A stretch of 64,000 nt of DNA from Aquimarina spongiae (GCF_900141785.1 NZ_FQYP01000009.1:124001-188000), one strand, 5' to 3'. Counted from the first letter of the stretch, positions 1 to 8,469 are shown. Notes: a model not told the origin generated them from the sequence alone. Numbers and translations are program-made.

Positions 1-592
1 CCACAATTCGTGCATCTTTTAGAATAGGTTTTAAATACGATAAGTCACTAAACCCAGTTTCTGCTTTTACTCCATTAAGAGATAATGATTTCTCATCTAA
101 CCAATAAATTACACTGTCCTTTTTGGCTTTTCTGGAAGCTAAAAGTGCTTTATGCCCTTTTGGAGAAAGCACCTTAAACTTTTCTACAGTATATCCACCA
201 TCTATGTTATCGATGAAATTTTGACGTTTATCTTCTTTTAACCATCTTGAGATATATGGAGAAACTTTAATAGTATAAGTGTCGCTTTTTTCAACAGTAA
301 ACTCAACCATCTCGAGCCCATCATGAGCTCTAAAATTGCTTAAAAATCCTTTAAGTGTGTCTTTTTCTGGGATGGAAACGATCACTTGAAGATTTACCTT
401 CTTTTGACGCAAATGCAACTGTACAAAATCACCCTTGGTAAGTGGTAAAGTATATGAGTGGAATTCATTTCCTTTTACATTTCGCTCTATTCCTTCTTTC
501 AAAGAAGGTATAGTACTTTGCCCTATAGCATTGTTAAATGACGAAAAGAAAAGAATAATATATAAAACAAAAGATATTAGGTTCTTTTTCAT
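1..592 (-). CDS. erythromycin-esterase-like exported protein, N-terminal part (cut by window edge)
   Basis: Read on the minus strand from ATG at 590-592, the frame stays open to the window edge (about 197 residues). It opens with a signal peptide (MKKNLISFVLYIILFF...) and then a beta-rich region of about 110 residues. The last visible residues, SDLSYLKPILKDARIV, match the segment just before the GEATHG motif of the erythromycin esterase superfamily, which lies beyond the edge. The call rests on that segment and on the known architecture of Bacteroidota members (exported N-terminal domain plus esterase). Such enzymes cleave macrolide lactones in some cases, but most have unknown substrates. 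The catalytic residues are outside the window, so activity cannot be judged. It is downstream of two peptidase lipoproteins on the same strand after a 187-nt gap. Confidence 0.6.
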   Translation of the reverse strand, partial: MKKNLISFVLYIILFFSSFNNAIGQSTIPSLKEGIERNVKGNEFHSYTLPLTKGDFVQLHLRQKKVNLQVIVSIPEKDTLKGFLSNFRAHDGLEMVEFTVEKSDTYTIKVSPYISRWLKEDKRQNFIDNIDGGYTVEKFKVLSPKGHKALLASRKAKKDSVIYWLDEKSLSLNGVKAETGFSDLSYLKPILKDARIV

Positions 593-632
593 AACTGAGA
601 TAAAAATATCAAGATTTAAAATTAAAAGTTTT

Positions 633-653
633 CAGTTTCAAAAAATGAAACTG
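633..653. repeat. small AGTTTC hairpin, copy 1
   Basis: CAGTTTC, a 7-nt loop AAAAAAT, then GAAACTG form a perfect 7-bp hairpin between the esterase-like gene and the first peptidase gene. A near copy (AGTTTC-AAAAAGT-GAAACT) lies at 14516-14534. There is no T-run on either side, so it is not a clear intrinsic terminator. Confidence 0.45.
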
Positions 654-779
654 GAACGAATTAATGAAAGAAATTCTGAAATGGTAGTCTAACTTTTATG
701 CCTGATAATTAACAACATATCTTATTAGTTGATGTTTCAAAAACTCTCACGCTAATTTGTAAATCATTTATTTATGTGC

Positions 780-2948
780 TTACTCCTCTGGCTGGTAGTT
801 AGGATGACCAGTATGCCTCAAAGCAAAAGACAACGCAGTAGCTATTGTTTCAAAACCTCTTTTTTTTGTCGATTGAAGTCCATGACCTGAGTCAAATTCA
901 GTTTTAAGCAATATAGGATTTTTGGAAGTATTGGCTTCTTGGAGCCTTGCCGCAAATTTGAAGGATTGCCATGGTGGGACTCTGGAGTCATTCATCCCAG
1001 TAGTGACTAGTGTTGCAGGAAACGAGGTGTTATCTTTGATATGATGATACGCATCCATATTGTACAAACCTCTAAATTCTATGGAATCTTTGATGGTTCC
1101 AAATTCTTTTGCACTATTGGCTCCATTAATTCCTGCTTCGATTCTAACCGTATTGAGGATTCCTCTGCTAAGTATTGCAGCACCGTATAGATCAGGTCTT
1201 TCGGTTAATGCCCTGCCAACGCCTACAGCACCGGCGCTACCTCCCCAAATAGCTATTTTTCGTTTTGATGTATAATTGTTAGTTATCAAATATTCTGTAC
1301 AAGAGATGATATCTTTCCAAGTGTTAGGTTTGGTGGTTTTATAACCTCCATTGCGCCAGGCATCACCTTTTTCTCCACCCCCACGTACATGTGCTACGGC
1401 ATATATCCCCCCTTCTCTTACATAGAGTAAAAAAGGGTAATATGCAGTTGGGATCATTGAAGAACCGTATGCTCCATAACTTCTCATAAGAATTGGGTTC
1501 GTACCATCTTTTTTCAAATCCCTTTGATAGATTAAAGAAAGAGGAATTTCGACCCCATCATGACCTTTTACGGTTACCTCTTCTATAGTTAAGTCAGCAA
1601 AGTTATTTTCATGTCCATTGTCTGGAAAAATATTGTACGGTACTAGGGAATTTGTCTCTTCATCAAATGTATATCGTTGAGTTTTACTCAACCAACCTTT
1701 TAACGAAATTATGATTTCTTGCCCATTCTTGGCTAATTTAATGTCTCCCGAAGGTTTTGGAAGTGTAATTTCCTTTTCTTCTCCTTTGTGGTATCTAAAT
1801 AATCTGGCAATGACTCCATTTTTTACAGTGGAGTAGAATATCCCCTTTGAGGTAACTGTAAGGTACTTAATGACTTCATCTTTTTTTTCTGTAATCAGTA
1901 CTTCGGGATGATCAAAGTTTTTAGATGTAAATGAAGTTTTACAAATTTTGAAATTTGGAGCATTTTGTGCTGTCAAGTAAATGATATCATTTTCGCCAAT
2001 GAAATCATGTGTCTTTACTTTGTGCTCTTTTTTGTAAAGTGGTTTCCATGGTTGCTCTTTTTCAAAAAGTTGTTTGGTTGGGAGATAAAAAGCATCTTGA
2101 AATTGAGTTGCTCCCGATACAATACCGATAACATATTTGAAATTAGAATTGTTGATACTTAATGTGGGGAAGTCTTCTGACTTTAAACCTAAATCAGGAT
2201 TATTTTTTGTGGAGAAAACATCTTTGATTTGACTGAAATCAGTTCCCGTTTTGTATAGTATTGCTTTTCCGTTTAAATAGGTAGAAGAGGATTTGTTATT
2301 GATATTGGGAAAATAGGTGTAATATAATGTGGTGTTATCGGCTAACCATTGCACTCCACCAACACCCCCAGAGGGGATTCCATTTGTCAGAGAACCAGAA
2401 AGTTTCTTTTTTGTTTTTACATCCAAAACGAACATTGTAGCGTTTTCATCTCCATTTTTAATTAAACTCACTACAATTTTACTGCCATCCCAACTAGGTT
2501 TTATATAACTAATTTGATATTCATCTTTTGATTGTGGATCGAAGTCTTTTGGGTTAAATAGTTCAACCTCGGAACTATCTGTATTCTTCTTATAATAAAG
2601 CTTAGCTCTGTTTTCATTGGCGGTTTGCTTTAGAAAAAACACCATTCCGTTTGGGGTATAATTTAATCGACTGATGAAGTATTTATTTTTTTGATCGTGA
2701 GCAATTTGTTGATCAATAAGGTCTTGTTGTTTGGGTATCGTATTTAAATACGATGTGGTAACCGAGTTTTCTTTATGAATCCATTGTAACACATCCTTAT
2801 TTTCTAGATACTCTAGATTTCTAAAAGGATCTTGGATAACTTGACCAAAATAAGAATCATGAACCACTTCTTTTTGAACCTTTTGACAACCAAAAGATAG
2901 AAGAGTTAATAAAAAAAGAAACCCCTTATGTACTTTACTTATTTGCAT
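780..2948 (-). CDS. prolyl oligopeptidase family (S9A) lipoprotein, copy A
   Basis: A 722-residue serine peptidase of the prolyl oligopeptidase type, close to the usual 690-720. Residues 1-21 are a lipoprotein signal with a lipobox ending SFGC, so it should be anchored in the outer or inner membrane facing the periplasm. The DPFRNLE...WI N-terminal motif is followed by a beta-propeller region (about 80-440) and an alpha/beta hydrolase domain. By eye the triad is Ser571 (GGSAGA), Asp654 (MNDSRV) and His689 (SGHG). The usual GGSNGG around the serine is changed to GGSAGA. It is a tandem paralogue of the next gene and ends in the same HPxYQP tail. Both lie downstream of a GG-leader precursor peptide, which suggests, but does not show, a role in trimming or degrading exported peptides. 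Confidence 0.9.
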   Translation of the reverse strand: MQISKVHKGFLFLLTLLSFGCQKVQKEVVHDSYFGQVIQDPFRNLEYLENKDVLQWIHKENSVTTSYLNTIPKQQDLIDQQIAHDQKNKYFISRLNYTPNGMVFFLKQTANENRAKLYYKKNTDSSEVELFNPKDFDPQSKDEYQISYIKPSWDGSKIVVSLIKNGDENATMFVLDVKTKKKLSGSLTNGIPSGGVGGVQWLADNTTLYYTYFPNINNKSSSTYLNGKAILYKTGTDFSQIKDVFSTKNNPDLGLKSEDFPTLSINNSNFKYVIGIVSGATQFQDAFYLPTKQLFEKEQPWKPLYKKEHKVKTHDFIGENDIIYLTAQNAPNFKICKTSFTSKNFDHPEVLITEKKDEVIKYLTVTSKGIFYSTVKNGVIARLFRYHKGEEKEITLPKPSGDIKLAKNGQEIIISLKGWLSKTQRYTFDEETNSLVPYNIFPDNGHENNFADLTIEEVTVKGHDGVEIPLSLIYQRDLKKDGTNPILMRSYGAYGSSMIPTAYYPFLLYVREGGIYAVAHVRGGGEKGDAWRNGGYKTTKPNTWKDIISCTEYLITNNYTSKRKIAIWGGSAGAVGVGRALTERPDLYGAAILSRGILNTVRIEAGINGANSAKEFGTIKDSIEFRGLYNMDAYHHIKDNTSFPATLVTTGMNDSRVPPWQSFKFAARLQEANTSKNPILLKTEFDSGHGLQSTKKRGFETIATALSFALRHTGHPNYQPEE

Positions 2949-3100
2949 TCGAATACTTTAAGAAGATGTTTTTGAAGACTTTCCTCTGTTTTGTAACAAA
3001 GATTGGAATGGCACCAATCCAATGATACAATAAAAACAAAATTACCAAGCATTAACTTTCTTAATAGCTAGTAAAATCTTGAGATACTGAATAAATATGG

Positions 3101-5272
3101 TTAATTAGGTTGATAATCCGGATGTCCCATTTGCCAAAGTGCAAATGAGAAAGCATTAGCATATGATTCGTAAAGATCTTGCTTACTTGTATTAATGCCT
3201 GCATGGCCATGCTCAAAATTTACATTAAATAAAATAGGGGTATTTGCAGCATTAGAGACTTGTAATCGCGCAACAAATTTCGCTGGATCCCAAATTACTA
3301 CACGCCCATCTTTCATTCCTCCGGTAACAAGGGTAGCGGGGTATTTTACTCCTTTTTTAATATGATGATAAGAATCCATTTCTAATAACGCCTCAAATTC
3401 TTCTTTAATCTCAACGGTTCCAAATTCCTTAATACTGTTTTTGCCATTGGGTTGCACTTCTGATCGTAACATATTAGTTGCAGGGGACGTAAGGATTACA
3501 GCCTTATATAGATCGGGTCTTTCGGTCATGGCTCTACCTGCTAAAATACCCCCAGCACTAGATCCCCAAATGGCCGCTTTATCGGAAGATGTATAACCTT
3601 CCCTTATCATGTGTTCCGTTGTAGCAATCATATCCTTCCAAGTATTCGGTTTGGTAATTTTGTAGCCGGCTTTATGCCAAGCATCTCCTTTATGACCATC
3701 TCCTCTTACATGAGCAAATACTAGAATGCCTCCTTCTGTAACCCAAGTCAAAAAGTTTGGATTAATGGAGGTTCTACCTATACCTCCATATGAACCATAA
3801 CCGTAAAATAAAGTTGGGTTTTTTCCATTTTTTTTAATGTTTTTTTGTCTAATTATAGATACGGGAACCATAATCCCATCATGAGAAGTGACTTCAATAT
3901 GTTCCACTATTAAATTCTCAAAGTCTGGATAATCAATTGGAGGGACAATGCTTTCTTTGTTAAAAGTACCTGTAGTTACGTCATAGAGATAATTTATTGA
4001 TGGAGATAAATATCCGTTTATAATTATCCTCAACAATTCGAAATCAGGGCCATTGGAACCTATATAAATACCCCCAGCATCTATAGGGAGTTGTATTTCT
4101 ATTTCATTAGTATTATTTAAATAGTATAGTTTGGCTTCAATTCCATTTTTTTTAGTTGTATAAAATAGTCCATCTTTTGTCACTTCAAAACGTGTAATCA
4201 AACGGTCTTTTTTTTCGGAAACCAAAATCTCTGGATTCTCAAAATCAGGATTTATTATTGAAGTTTTACATATTTGAAAATTAGGAGAGTTTTTTGCTGA
4301 CAAAAAAATAATATTGTCGTCATTATCTACAACGAACTTTTTTACCTTATCCTTTTGCTTATATAACAATCGCCATGGATTTTTTTTAGAAAGAATGTCG
4401 GTTTCTTTTTTGTAGTAAACATCAAAAAAAGATGAAGATCCTGCTACCAATGCAAACAGATAACCATCACCAGAACGATAATTATTTACTATGGCAAAAT
4501 CTTCTGGTTGTAAATTTAGATTTGGATTATTTTTCATAGAAAAAACGTCCTGTAATTTTTTTGGATTGCTTCCGATCTTGTATAATATTGATTTAGTATT
4601 AGTCCAATAGTCTTTATTTGTGGGATCTGTAATTGGTGAATATAGATAAATGAACCCAGAATTATCTGATAACCAATCTACCCCTCCAATTTTTGATAGA
4701 CATTTTTTAATGACTCCAGGTAATACTTTTTTAGTAGTTACATCCATTATTATTAGGTCAGATACTTCTTCTCCTTTTTTAGCTAAACTAATTACTACTT
4801 TATTACCTTCCCAGTCTGGTTTAATAAAATTGATATAAGAATCATTACTCTCAACATTTAAAGATGGATCGTAAAGCAAAATATCGTCACTTTCTAAACT
4901 AGGTTTATAGTAAAGTTTAGCAATTTTCTCATCACCCTGTGTTTTAGTGTAAAAATACTTTCCATTGGGTGTAGTTTTGGCTTTATATATAGATACTTCT
5001 TTTTTTATATCATAACCTTGAAGTTGCTTAATTAATCTTTGTCTCGCAGGAATTTTCTGTAAAATTCTATCAGCATAATTTCCTTGTCCCTTTAACCATT
5101 TGATCACTGTAGAATCCTTAATGTTTTCCAGATTTCTATAAGGGTCTTCTACTAGCTTACCATGATATTCATCAACAGCAATTACTGTTTTTGCTATCGG
5201 GGGGGCAATACTTTCCCTTTTTTTACATGAAACAACGAAGAGAAAAATTAAAAAAATTACTTTCTTTACCAT
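3101..5272 (-). CDS. prolyl oligopeptidase family (S9A) lipoprotein, copy B
   Basis: 723 residues with a lipoprotein signal (lipobox FVVSC, residues 12-16). It has the same layout as its downstream neighbour: DPYRNLENI start, propeller domain, then hydrolase domain with Ser572 (GSSAGG), Asp655 (MKDGRV) and His690 (EHGHAG). The tail HPDYQPN parallels HPNYQPEE in copy A, so the two arose by tandem duplication and later diverged, including around the catalytic serine. Its start lies only 17 nt after the stop of the 59-residue precursor gene, so the two are probably co-transcribed. Family knowledge: S9A enzymes cleave after proline in peptides under about 30 residues, and some eukaryotic members macrocyclise RiPPs. 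Whether this one acts on the neighbouring peptide is inference. Confidence 0.9.
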   Translation of the reverse strand: MVKKVIFLIFLFVVSCKKRESIAPPIAKTVIAVDEYHGKLVEDPYRNLENIKDSTVIKWLKGQGNYADRILQKIPARQRLIKQLQGYDIKKEVSIYKAKTTPNGKYFYTKTQGDEKIAKLYYKPSLESDDILLYDPSLNVESNDSYINFIKPDWEGNKVVISLAKKGEEVSDLIIMDVTTKKVLPGVIKKCLSKIGGVDWLSDNSGFIYLYSPITDPTNKDYWTNTKSILYKIGSNPKKLQDVFSMKNNPNLNLQPEDFAIVNNYRSGDGYLFALVAGSSSFFDVYYKKETDILSKKNPWRLLYKQKDKVKKFVVDNDDNIIFLSAKNSPNFQICKTSIINPDFENPEILVSEKKDRLITRFEVTKDGLFYTTKKNGIEAKLYYLNNTNEIEIQLPIDAGGIYIGSNGPDFELLRIIINGYLSPSINYLYDVTTGTFNKESIVPPIDYPDFENLIVEHIEVTSHDGIMVPVSIIRQKNIKKNGKNPTLFYGYGSYGGIGRTSINPNFLTWVTEGGILVFAHVRGDGHKGDAWHKAGYKITKPNTWKDMIATTEHMIREGYTSSDKAAIWGSSAGGILAGRAMTERPDLYKAVILTSPATNMLRSEVQPNGKNSIKEFGTVEIKEEFEALLEMDSYHHIKKGVKYPATLVTGGMKDGRVVIWDPAKFVARLQVSNAANTPILFNVNFEHGHAGINTSKQDLYESYANAFSFALWQMGHPDYQPN

Positions 5273-5289
5273 TTATACTATTTTAAAAT

Positions 5290-5469
5290 TTATGGACAGC
5301 TAACAGTAAATTCATCTTCATCTGGACAGTTAGGATCTCCCAATTGCGTTTTATCACAACCATCATGACCTTGTGTTCCTCCAAAGATCTTAGTGAATTG
5401 TTCATTTGAAAGTTTTACTACATTAATTTTATTCAGATTTAGAGGGGTTAATTTTCTACGTTTTTTCAT
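5290..5469 (-). CDS. GG-leader ribosomal peptide precursor, 59 aa (unpaired)
   Basis: The minus-strand frame MKKRRKLTPLNLNKINVVKL... has the classic Bacteroidota RiPP leader: a lysine-rich start, LNLNKINVVKLSNEQ, then KIFGG at residues 27-31, where cleavage after GG is expected. The core is 28 residues, with three Cys (38, 47 and 58), several Asp/Glu and a terminal TVSCP. Leaders of this shape precede class I lanthipeptide and radical-SAM-modified peptides of the GG-Bacteroidales type. No lanthionine, radical-SAM or ATP-grasp gene adjoins it on this strand. The neighbours are a TPR/AraC regulator upstream and two prolyl oligopeptidases downstream. The tail VSC is shared with precursor A at 8078-8251, so the plus-strand maturases might act on it in trans. 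Confidence 0.8.
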   Translation of the reverse strand: MKKRRKLTPLNLNKINVVKLSNEQFTKIFGGTQGHDGCDKTQLGDPNCPDEDEFTVSCP

Positions 5470-5552
5470 TATTCATTGATACTTTAAAATTTTAGGTAAA
5501 TATAAAGGATTAGCATTCTAAATATTTAATTTTTTCCAAAATGACTCTCTTG

Positions 5553-5562
5553 ATTCTAGAAT
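5553..5562. promoter_or_regulatory. ATTCTAGAAT palindrome upstream of the precursor gene
   Basis: A perfect 10-bp palindrome 84 nt upstream of the ATG of the 59-aa precursor and 7 nt after the stop of the TPR/AraC regulator. The same TTCTAGAA core occurs twice at 7499-7530 in front of the regulator and the RiPP operon. The longer string CTTGATTCTAGAA is shared, in inverted orientation, between the two places. I infer a binding site for the local regulator. Confidence 0.4.
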
Positions 5563-5569
5563 TTCGATC

Positions 5570-7336
5570 TCAAAACTCACTTGTAAAGGATTGATTATTT
5601 CTTAGTTGTAGTTGTTTTATGAAATATGAAGGATAGATTCCTGTTTTTTTAAAAAAAGAGGTAGAAAATACTTCTGTAGAATTAAATCCAGCTTCTTTAG
5701 CTAATGCTTTTATAGTATATTTTTGAAGTTTTGGTTCTATTTTCAACTGCTCTATAATGTATTCAATTCTTAGATCATTGATGTAGGGTAAAAATCTTTT
5801 TTTTCTATAATATTTGATAACAGTGGTCAAATATTTACTGTTAGTGTTTAATTTGGTTGCTAATATTCCAGAAGTTATACTAGGTTTTAAAAAATCTTTA
5901 TTCTTCTCAAAATTATCTAATCCATGTAAGATCTTTTGTACTACATCTTCAGCGATTCCAATAGAATTAGATTTATTTGAGTGGATATTTTTTTCAACCA
6001 CTAATTTCTCTTTCATCAGTTCCTCAAAACGAATCCTATACTGTTTCTTTTTCTTATAATTAAAAATTAAAAGTGTAGTAATTATAAGGGTTGTGGTTGC
6101 TAAAAGAAGAAGACCGTAATAAGATTGTTTTTTTTTATTTGATAGTTCTACGATTATCTTTTCTTTTTCTGACAATAAAATAGGGGTGTCATAATCCTTG
6201 ATTAGTTTATTATTCAGTTTTCTAAATCTTTGATTAAGGATGCTATCGTTTGACAATAACCTATTTATGTAATGGAGTTGATTTTTTTGATCGCCTTGAG
6301 ATTTATAATGATCGATAATGCCTATGTAAGCAGATCTGATTTCAGGAACTAAATAATTGGTTTTCTTAGTTAAAGAATCTATTTTTTTGTAATAACTGAT
6401 AGATATTTCATTTTCGGATAAAGCGGCATGCGATTTTCCCAAAAAAAGATAAGTGTCAATTACATTATAACTTTGATCATAAAATTCATTTTCTGGACTT
6501 AGAAACCCTTGTAAAGTAATGCTTAATGTTATTATTGCATCATCATATTCTTTTCGATAATATTGTATAATACCTTCATTTAATTTAAATAAATAATGAT
6601 TTGGCTTGCCTTTAGACATTTTTATTCCTTTAGCATTCAATTGATATGCTGAATCTATTTCTTTATTATCTCTGTAGGTAGCCGTTAATTCTGCAAGTGT
6701 AGTTAAATATCCAATAGAATCTTTACCGGAATTCCGTAATTTATTTTTTTCATAAATTAAACACTCCTTAAAAAGTGATTTTGCTTCCTTATATTTCCCA
6801 AGGTTTCTTTTTAATATGGCAATGTTATGCTTAATTATCATTTCATAGTCCTTGTCATTTTTATTTTGGGCAGATGATAATCCTTTTATATAACTATCTA
6901 AAGCTTTGTTGAAAAATCCTCTATTTTCGTAAAATACTCCTTTATTAACATATAAAGAAGTAGGAAAGTATTTGTTATTTGTATGTTTAGAATATACGAT
7001 AGCACTATCTATATATTTTATAAATTGGCTAGGATTTCCTTCATGTGTACGTGCTATTAAACGATACGCTTTAGCAGTATTATTGGCATCATTACCTTTT
7101 TTTATTTTAATTAAAATAGCTCTTGCGAAAGGTTCAGCTTTTTGTGGGTGAGATTTAATAAAGGTATCATATTTTTTCAAAAGAAATTGGTAATCTAGAT
7201 TAACAAGAGAATCAATTGAAGCAAAATGTTCATTTTGACCATAAAGAATATGTGGCGATAGTATTGCAAAAAGAAAAGTTACAACATAGGTTATCTTGTA
7301 AATTTTGTATTGTTTACTAAAAGTCAATAATTGCAT
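5570..7336 (-). CDS. TPR-containing, membrane-anchored AraC-type transcriptional regulator
   Basis: 588 residues. A short hydrophobic N-terminus (about 16-33, YVVTFLFAILSPHILYGQ) acts as signal peptide or anchor. A long helical region of tetratricopeptide-like repeats (about 50-370) follows, then a transmembrane helix (about 402-421, YYGLLLLATTTLIITTLLIF), a coiled linker, and a C-terminal AraC-type double helix-turn-helix (about 490-580, ending GFNSTEVFSTSFFKKTGIYPSYF). This layout (periplasmic sensor, one TM, cytoplasmic HTH) is common in Bacteroidota and often lies next to RiPP precursors. It is directly upstream of the 59-aa precursor on the same strand and divergent from the grasp-with-spasm operon, so it is the likeliest regulator of either or both. 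The ligand is unknown. Confidence 0.85.
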   Translation of the reverse strand: MQLLTFSKQYKIYKITYVVTFLFAILSPHILYGQNEHFASIDSLVNLDYQFLLKKYDTFIKSHPQKAEPFARAILIKIKKGNDANNTAKAYRLIARTHEGNPSQFIKYIDSAIVYSKHTNNKYFPTSLYVNKGVFYENRGFFNKALDSYIKGLSSAQNKNDKDYEMIIKHNIAILKRNLGKYKEAKSLFKECLIYEKNKLRNSGKDSIGYLTTLAELTATYRDNKEIDSAYQLNAKGIKMSKGKPNHYLFKLNEGIIQYYRKEYDDAIITLSITLQGFLSPENEFYDQSYNVIDTYLFLGKSHAALSENEISISYYKKIDSLTKKTNYLVPEIRSAYIGIIDHYKSQGDQKNQLHYINRLLSNDSILNQRFRKLNNKLIKDYDTPILLSEKEKIIVELSNKKKQSYYGLLLLATTTLIITTLLIFNYKKKKQYRIRFEELMKEKLVVEKNIHSNKSNSIGIAEDVVQKILHGLDNFEKNKDFLKPSITSGILATKLNTNSKYLTTVIKYYRKKRFLPYINDLRIEYIIEQLKIEPKLQKYTIKALAKEAGFNSTEVFSTSFFKKTGIYPSYFIKQLQLRNNQSFTSEF

Positions 7337-7414
7337 AATACATTCAAGGATTACTAATAACAGCTATCTATTAATGTGTGAATTAGCAAAATGTTACCTT
7401 GTTTGATAACGAAA

Positions 7415-7422
7415 CAAAGATA
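7415..7422 (-). promoter_or_regulatory. -7 box (TATCTTTG) of the TPR/AraC regulator gene
   Basis: On the minus strand TATCTTTG matches the Bacteroidota primary-sigma -7 consensus TAnnTTTG, about 80 nt upstream of the regulator ATG. I see no clear TTG -33 element at the right distance, which may mean activator dependence. Confidence 0.45.
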
Positions 7423-7498
7423 CATTTAATATTTTCTTAGGGATATTAATTTAATTTATTGATAATTAGGTGTTTAAAATTGAGTATTCTTACTCTTA

Positions 7499-7530
7499 AT
7501 TCTAGAAATAAGAGCCCAAATTTCTAGAAT
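7499..7530. promoter_or_regulatory. 11-bp inverted repeat with TTCTAGAA cores (probable operator)
   Basis: ATTCTAGAAAT (7499-7509), a 10-nt spacer, then ATTTCTAGAAT (7520-7530) form perfect inverted arms. It lies between the divergent regulator (start 7336) and HTH gene (start 7674), ending 16 nt before the -33 element of the plus-strand promoter. The TTCTAGAA core recurs at 5553-5562. A dimeric regulator site is the simplest reading. Confidence 0.5.
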
Positions 7531-7545
7531 CAAGACTTTCTTTAC

Positions 7546-7577
7546 TTGCATAACATGTTATTCTCCCCCTACTTTTG
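7546..7577 (+). promoter_or_regulatory. promoter for the HTH gene and RiPP operon
   Basis: TTG at 7546-7548 and TACTTTTG at 7570-7577, separated by 21 nt, fit the Bacteroidota -33/-7 promoter (TTG, TAnnTTTG). The -7 box is a perfect match. It would start transcription near 7583, about 90 nt before the HTH gene. Confidence 0.55.
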
Positions 7578-7673
7578 ATCTCAACAAAACGCAAGGTCCT
7601 ATCCTTATCTCGAGAAAGTGAGTGACATTATGATTGCGATAAAAATGAATACAAACTCAGTAAAGGGAAAAAC

Positions 7674-7952
7674 ATGAATGTCATTATCAAACAAATAGAA
7701 TTAATAGCACGAATCGATCAATTGATCCGTCTAGAAGCTACAGGTTGTCCGGTTAGTTTATCCAAACGATTAGGGGTTTCAAAAACTACTTTGTATCGCA
7801 TCATTAATACCATGAAAGATCTAAATGCCCCAGTAGTATACGATCCATATGTAGAAAGTTTTGTATATGAGGAGGCAGTGGGCTTTCAGTTTGGGTTTTA
7901 TACTTCGGCTTCGCTCAATGCAAATAGACAAGGAGTTAAGAAATATGCTTGA
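7674..7952 (+). CDS. small helix-turn-helix DNA-binding protein
   Basis: 92 residues. Residues 12-50 form a helix-turn-helix of the DeoR/HTH_11 kind (LIRLEATGCPVSLSKRLGVS, then KTTLYRIINTMK), followed by DLNAPVVYDPYVESFVY, a winged-HTH-like beta hairpin. It is the first gene after the 7546-7577 promoter and precedes the two precursor peptides by 125 nt. Similar small HTH proteins often open Bacteroidota RiPP operons, so a local regulatory role is likely but inferred. The 125 nt between it and precursor A contains no other gene I can support. Confidence 0.7.
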   Translation: MNVIIKQIELIARIDQLIRLEATGCPVSLSKRLGVSKTTLYRIINTMKDLNAPVVYDPYVESFVYEEAVGFQFGFYTSASLNANRQGVKKYA

Positions 7953-8077
7953 GCACTATGCTATTGAGATCGATCGAGAACACTAGAAACAAAATTTTGA
8001 TCAATATACGTTACGTAACCCAGGCGAAAACCGAAAAGCCTTGAATAGAGTAGGATATTTATTTAAATCATTTAATT

Positions 8078-8251
8078 ATGGAAAGTTTTAAAGAATTTGA
8101 AATTAAAGCAATTGGGTTAACCAAAATCTATGGAGGAGTACAATATATTGATACCAGTTTTGATGGTTATTGTGATTGTTTGGAAGACTCCAATGATAAT
8201 GGGAAGCAGGATCCAGGTGAATGTATGGAGATTGTTTCTTGTAGTGTATAA
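8078..8251 (+). CDS. grasp-with-spasm RiPP precursor A, 57 aa
   Basis: MESFKEFEIKAIGLTKIYGG at the N-terminus is a short leader ending in a GG motif (residues 19-20). The 37-residue core has four Cys (32, 34, 49, 55), Thr/Ser/Lys donors, and many Asp/Glu acceptors for ester or amide macrocycles. Residues 37-48, DSNDNGKQDPGE, fit the 12-residue EF-hand loop pattern D-x-N-x-N-G-x-x-D-x-x-E exactly. The gene is 26 nt upstream of precursor B and about 1.3 kb upstream of the ATP-grasp enzyme. The substrate role rests on leader shape and operon position. Confidence 0.8.
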   Translation: MESFKEFEIKAIGLTKIYGGVQYIDTSFDGYCDCLEDSNDNGKQDPGECMEIVSCSV

Positions 8252-8277
8252 TCGTTTAATCATAAAAACAAACAACA

Positions 8278-8469
8278 ATGAAAACAATTGAAAGTGTTTT
8301 GGATTATAAAATCAATAAAGACAAATTACATATCATTACAGGAGGTGATGGTCCTACCGGAATTAATTCGGATGGTAAAGCAACCGATGGCTGGATTGAC
8401 AGTAATGGCGATGGACATTTTGGAGAAGGTGATATGATTTGTTTTATGGAACCTTATGATGTAAATTAA
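8278..8469 (+). CDS. grasp-with-spasm RiPP precursor B, 63 aa
   Basis: The leader MKTIESVLDYKINKDKLHII runs into TGG (21-23), followed by a 40-residue core rich in Gly and Asp with Thr, Ser and Lys donors. Residues 41-52, DSNGDGHFGEGD, again resemble a calcium-binding EF-hand loop (D-x-N-x-D-G...D). Unlike precursor A it has only one Cys. The leaders differ in sequence but share the position of GG. It lies between precursor A and the first lipoprotein gene, and is the second candidate substrate of the ATP-grasp and SPASM proteins. Confidence 0.75.
   Translation: MKTIESVLDYKINKDKLHIITGGDGPTGINSDGKATDGWIDSNGDGHFGEGDMICFMEPYDVN

Noticed and set aside
435..692. Plus-strand 85-codon open frame
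   Set aside because: It lies antisense to the signal peptide and start of the esterase-like gene and has no protein-like features.
5290..5469. Calling the 59-aa precursor a lanthipeptide
   Set aside because: No LanB/LanC-like gene is in the window; only the leader type is shared.
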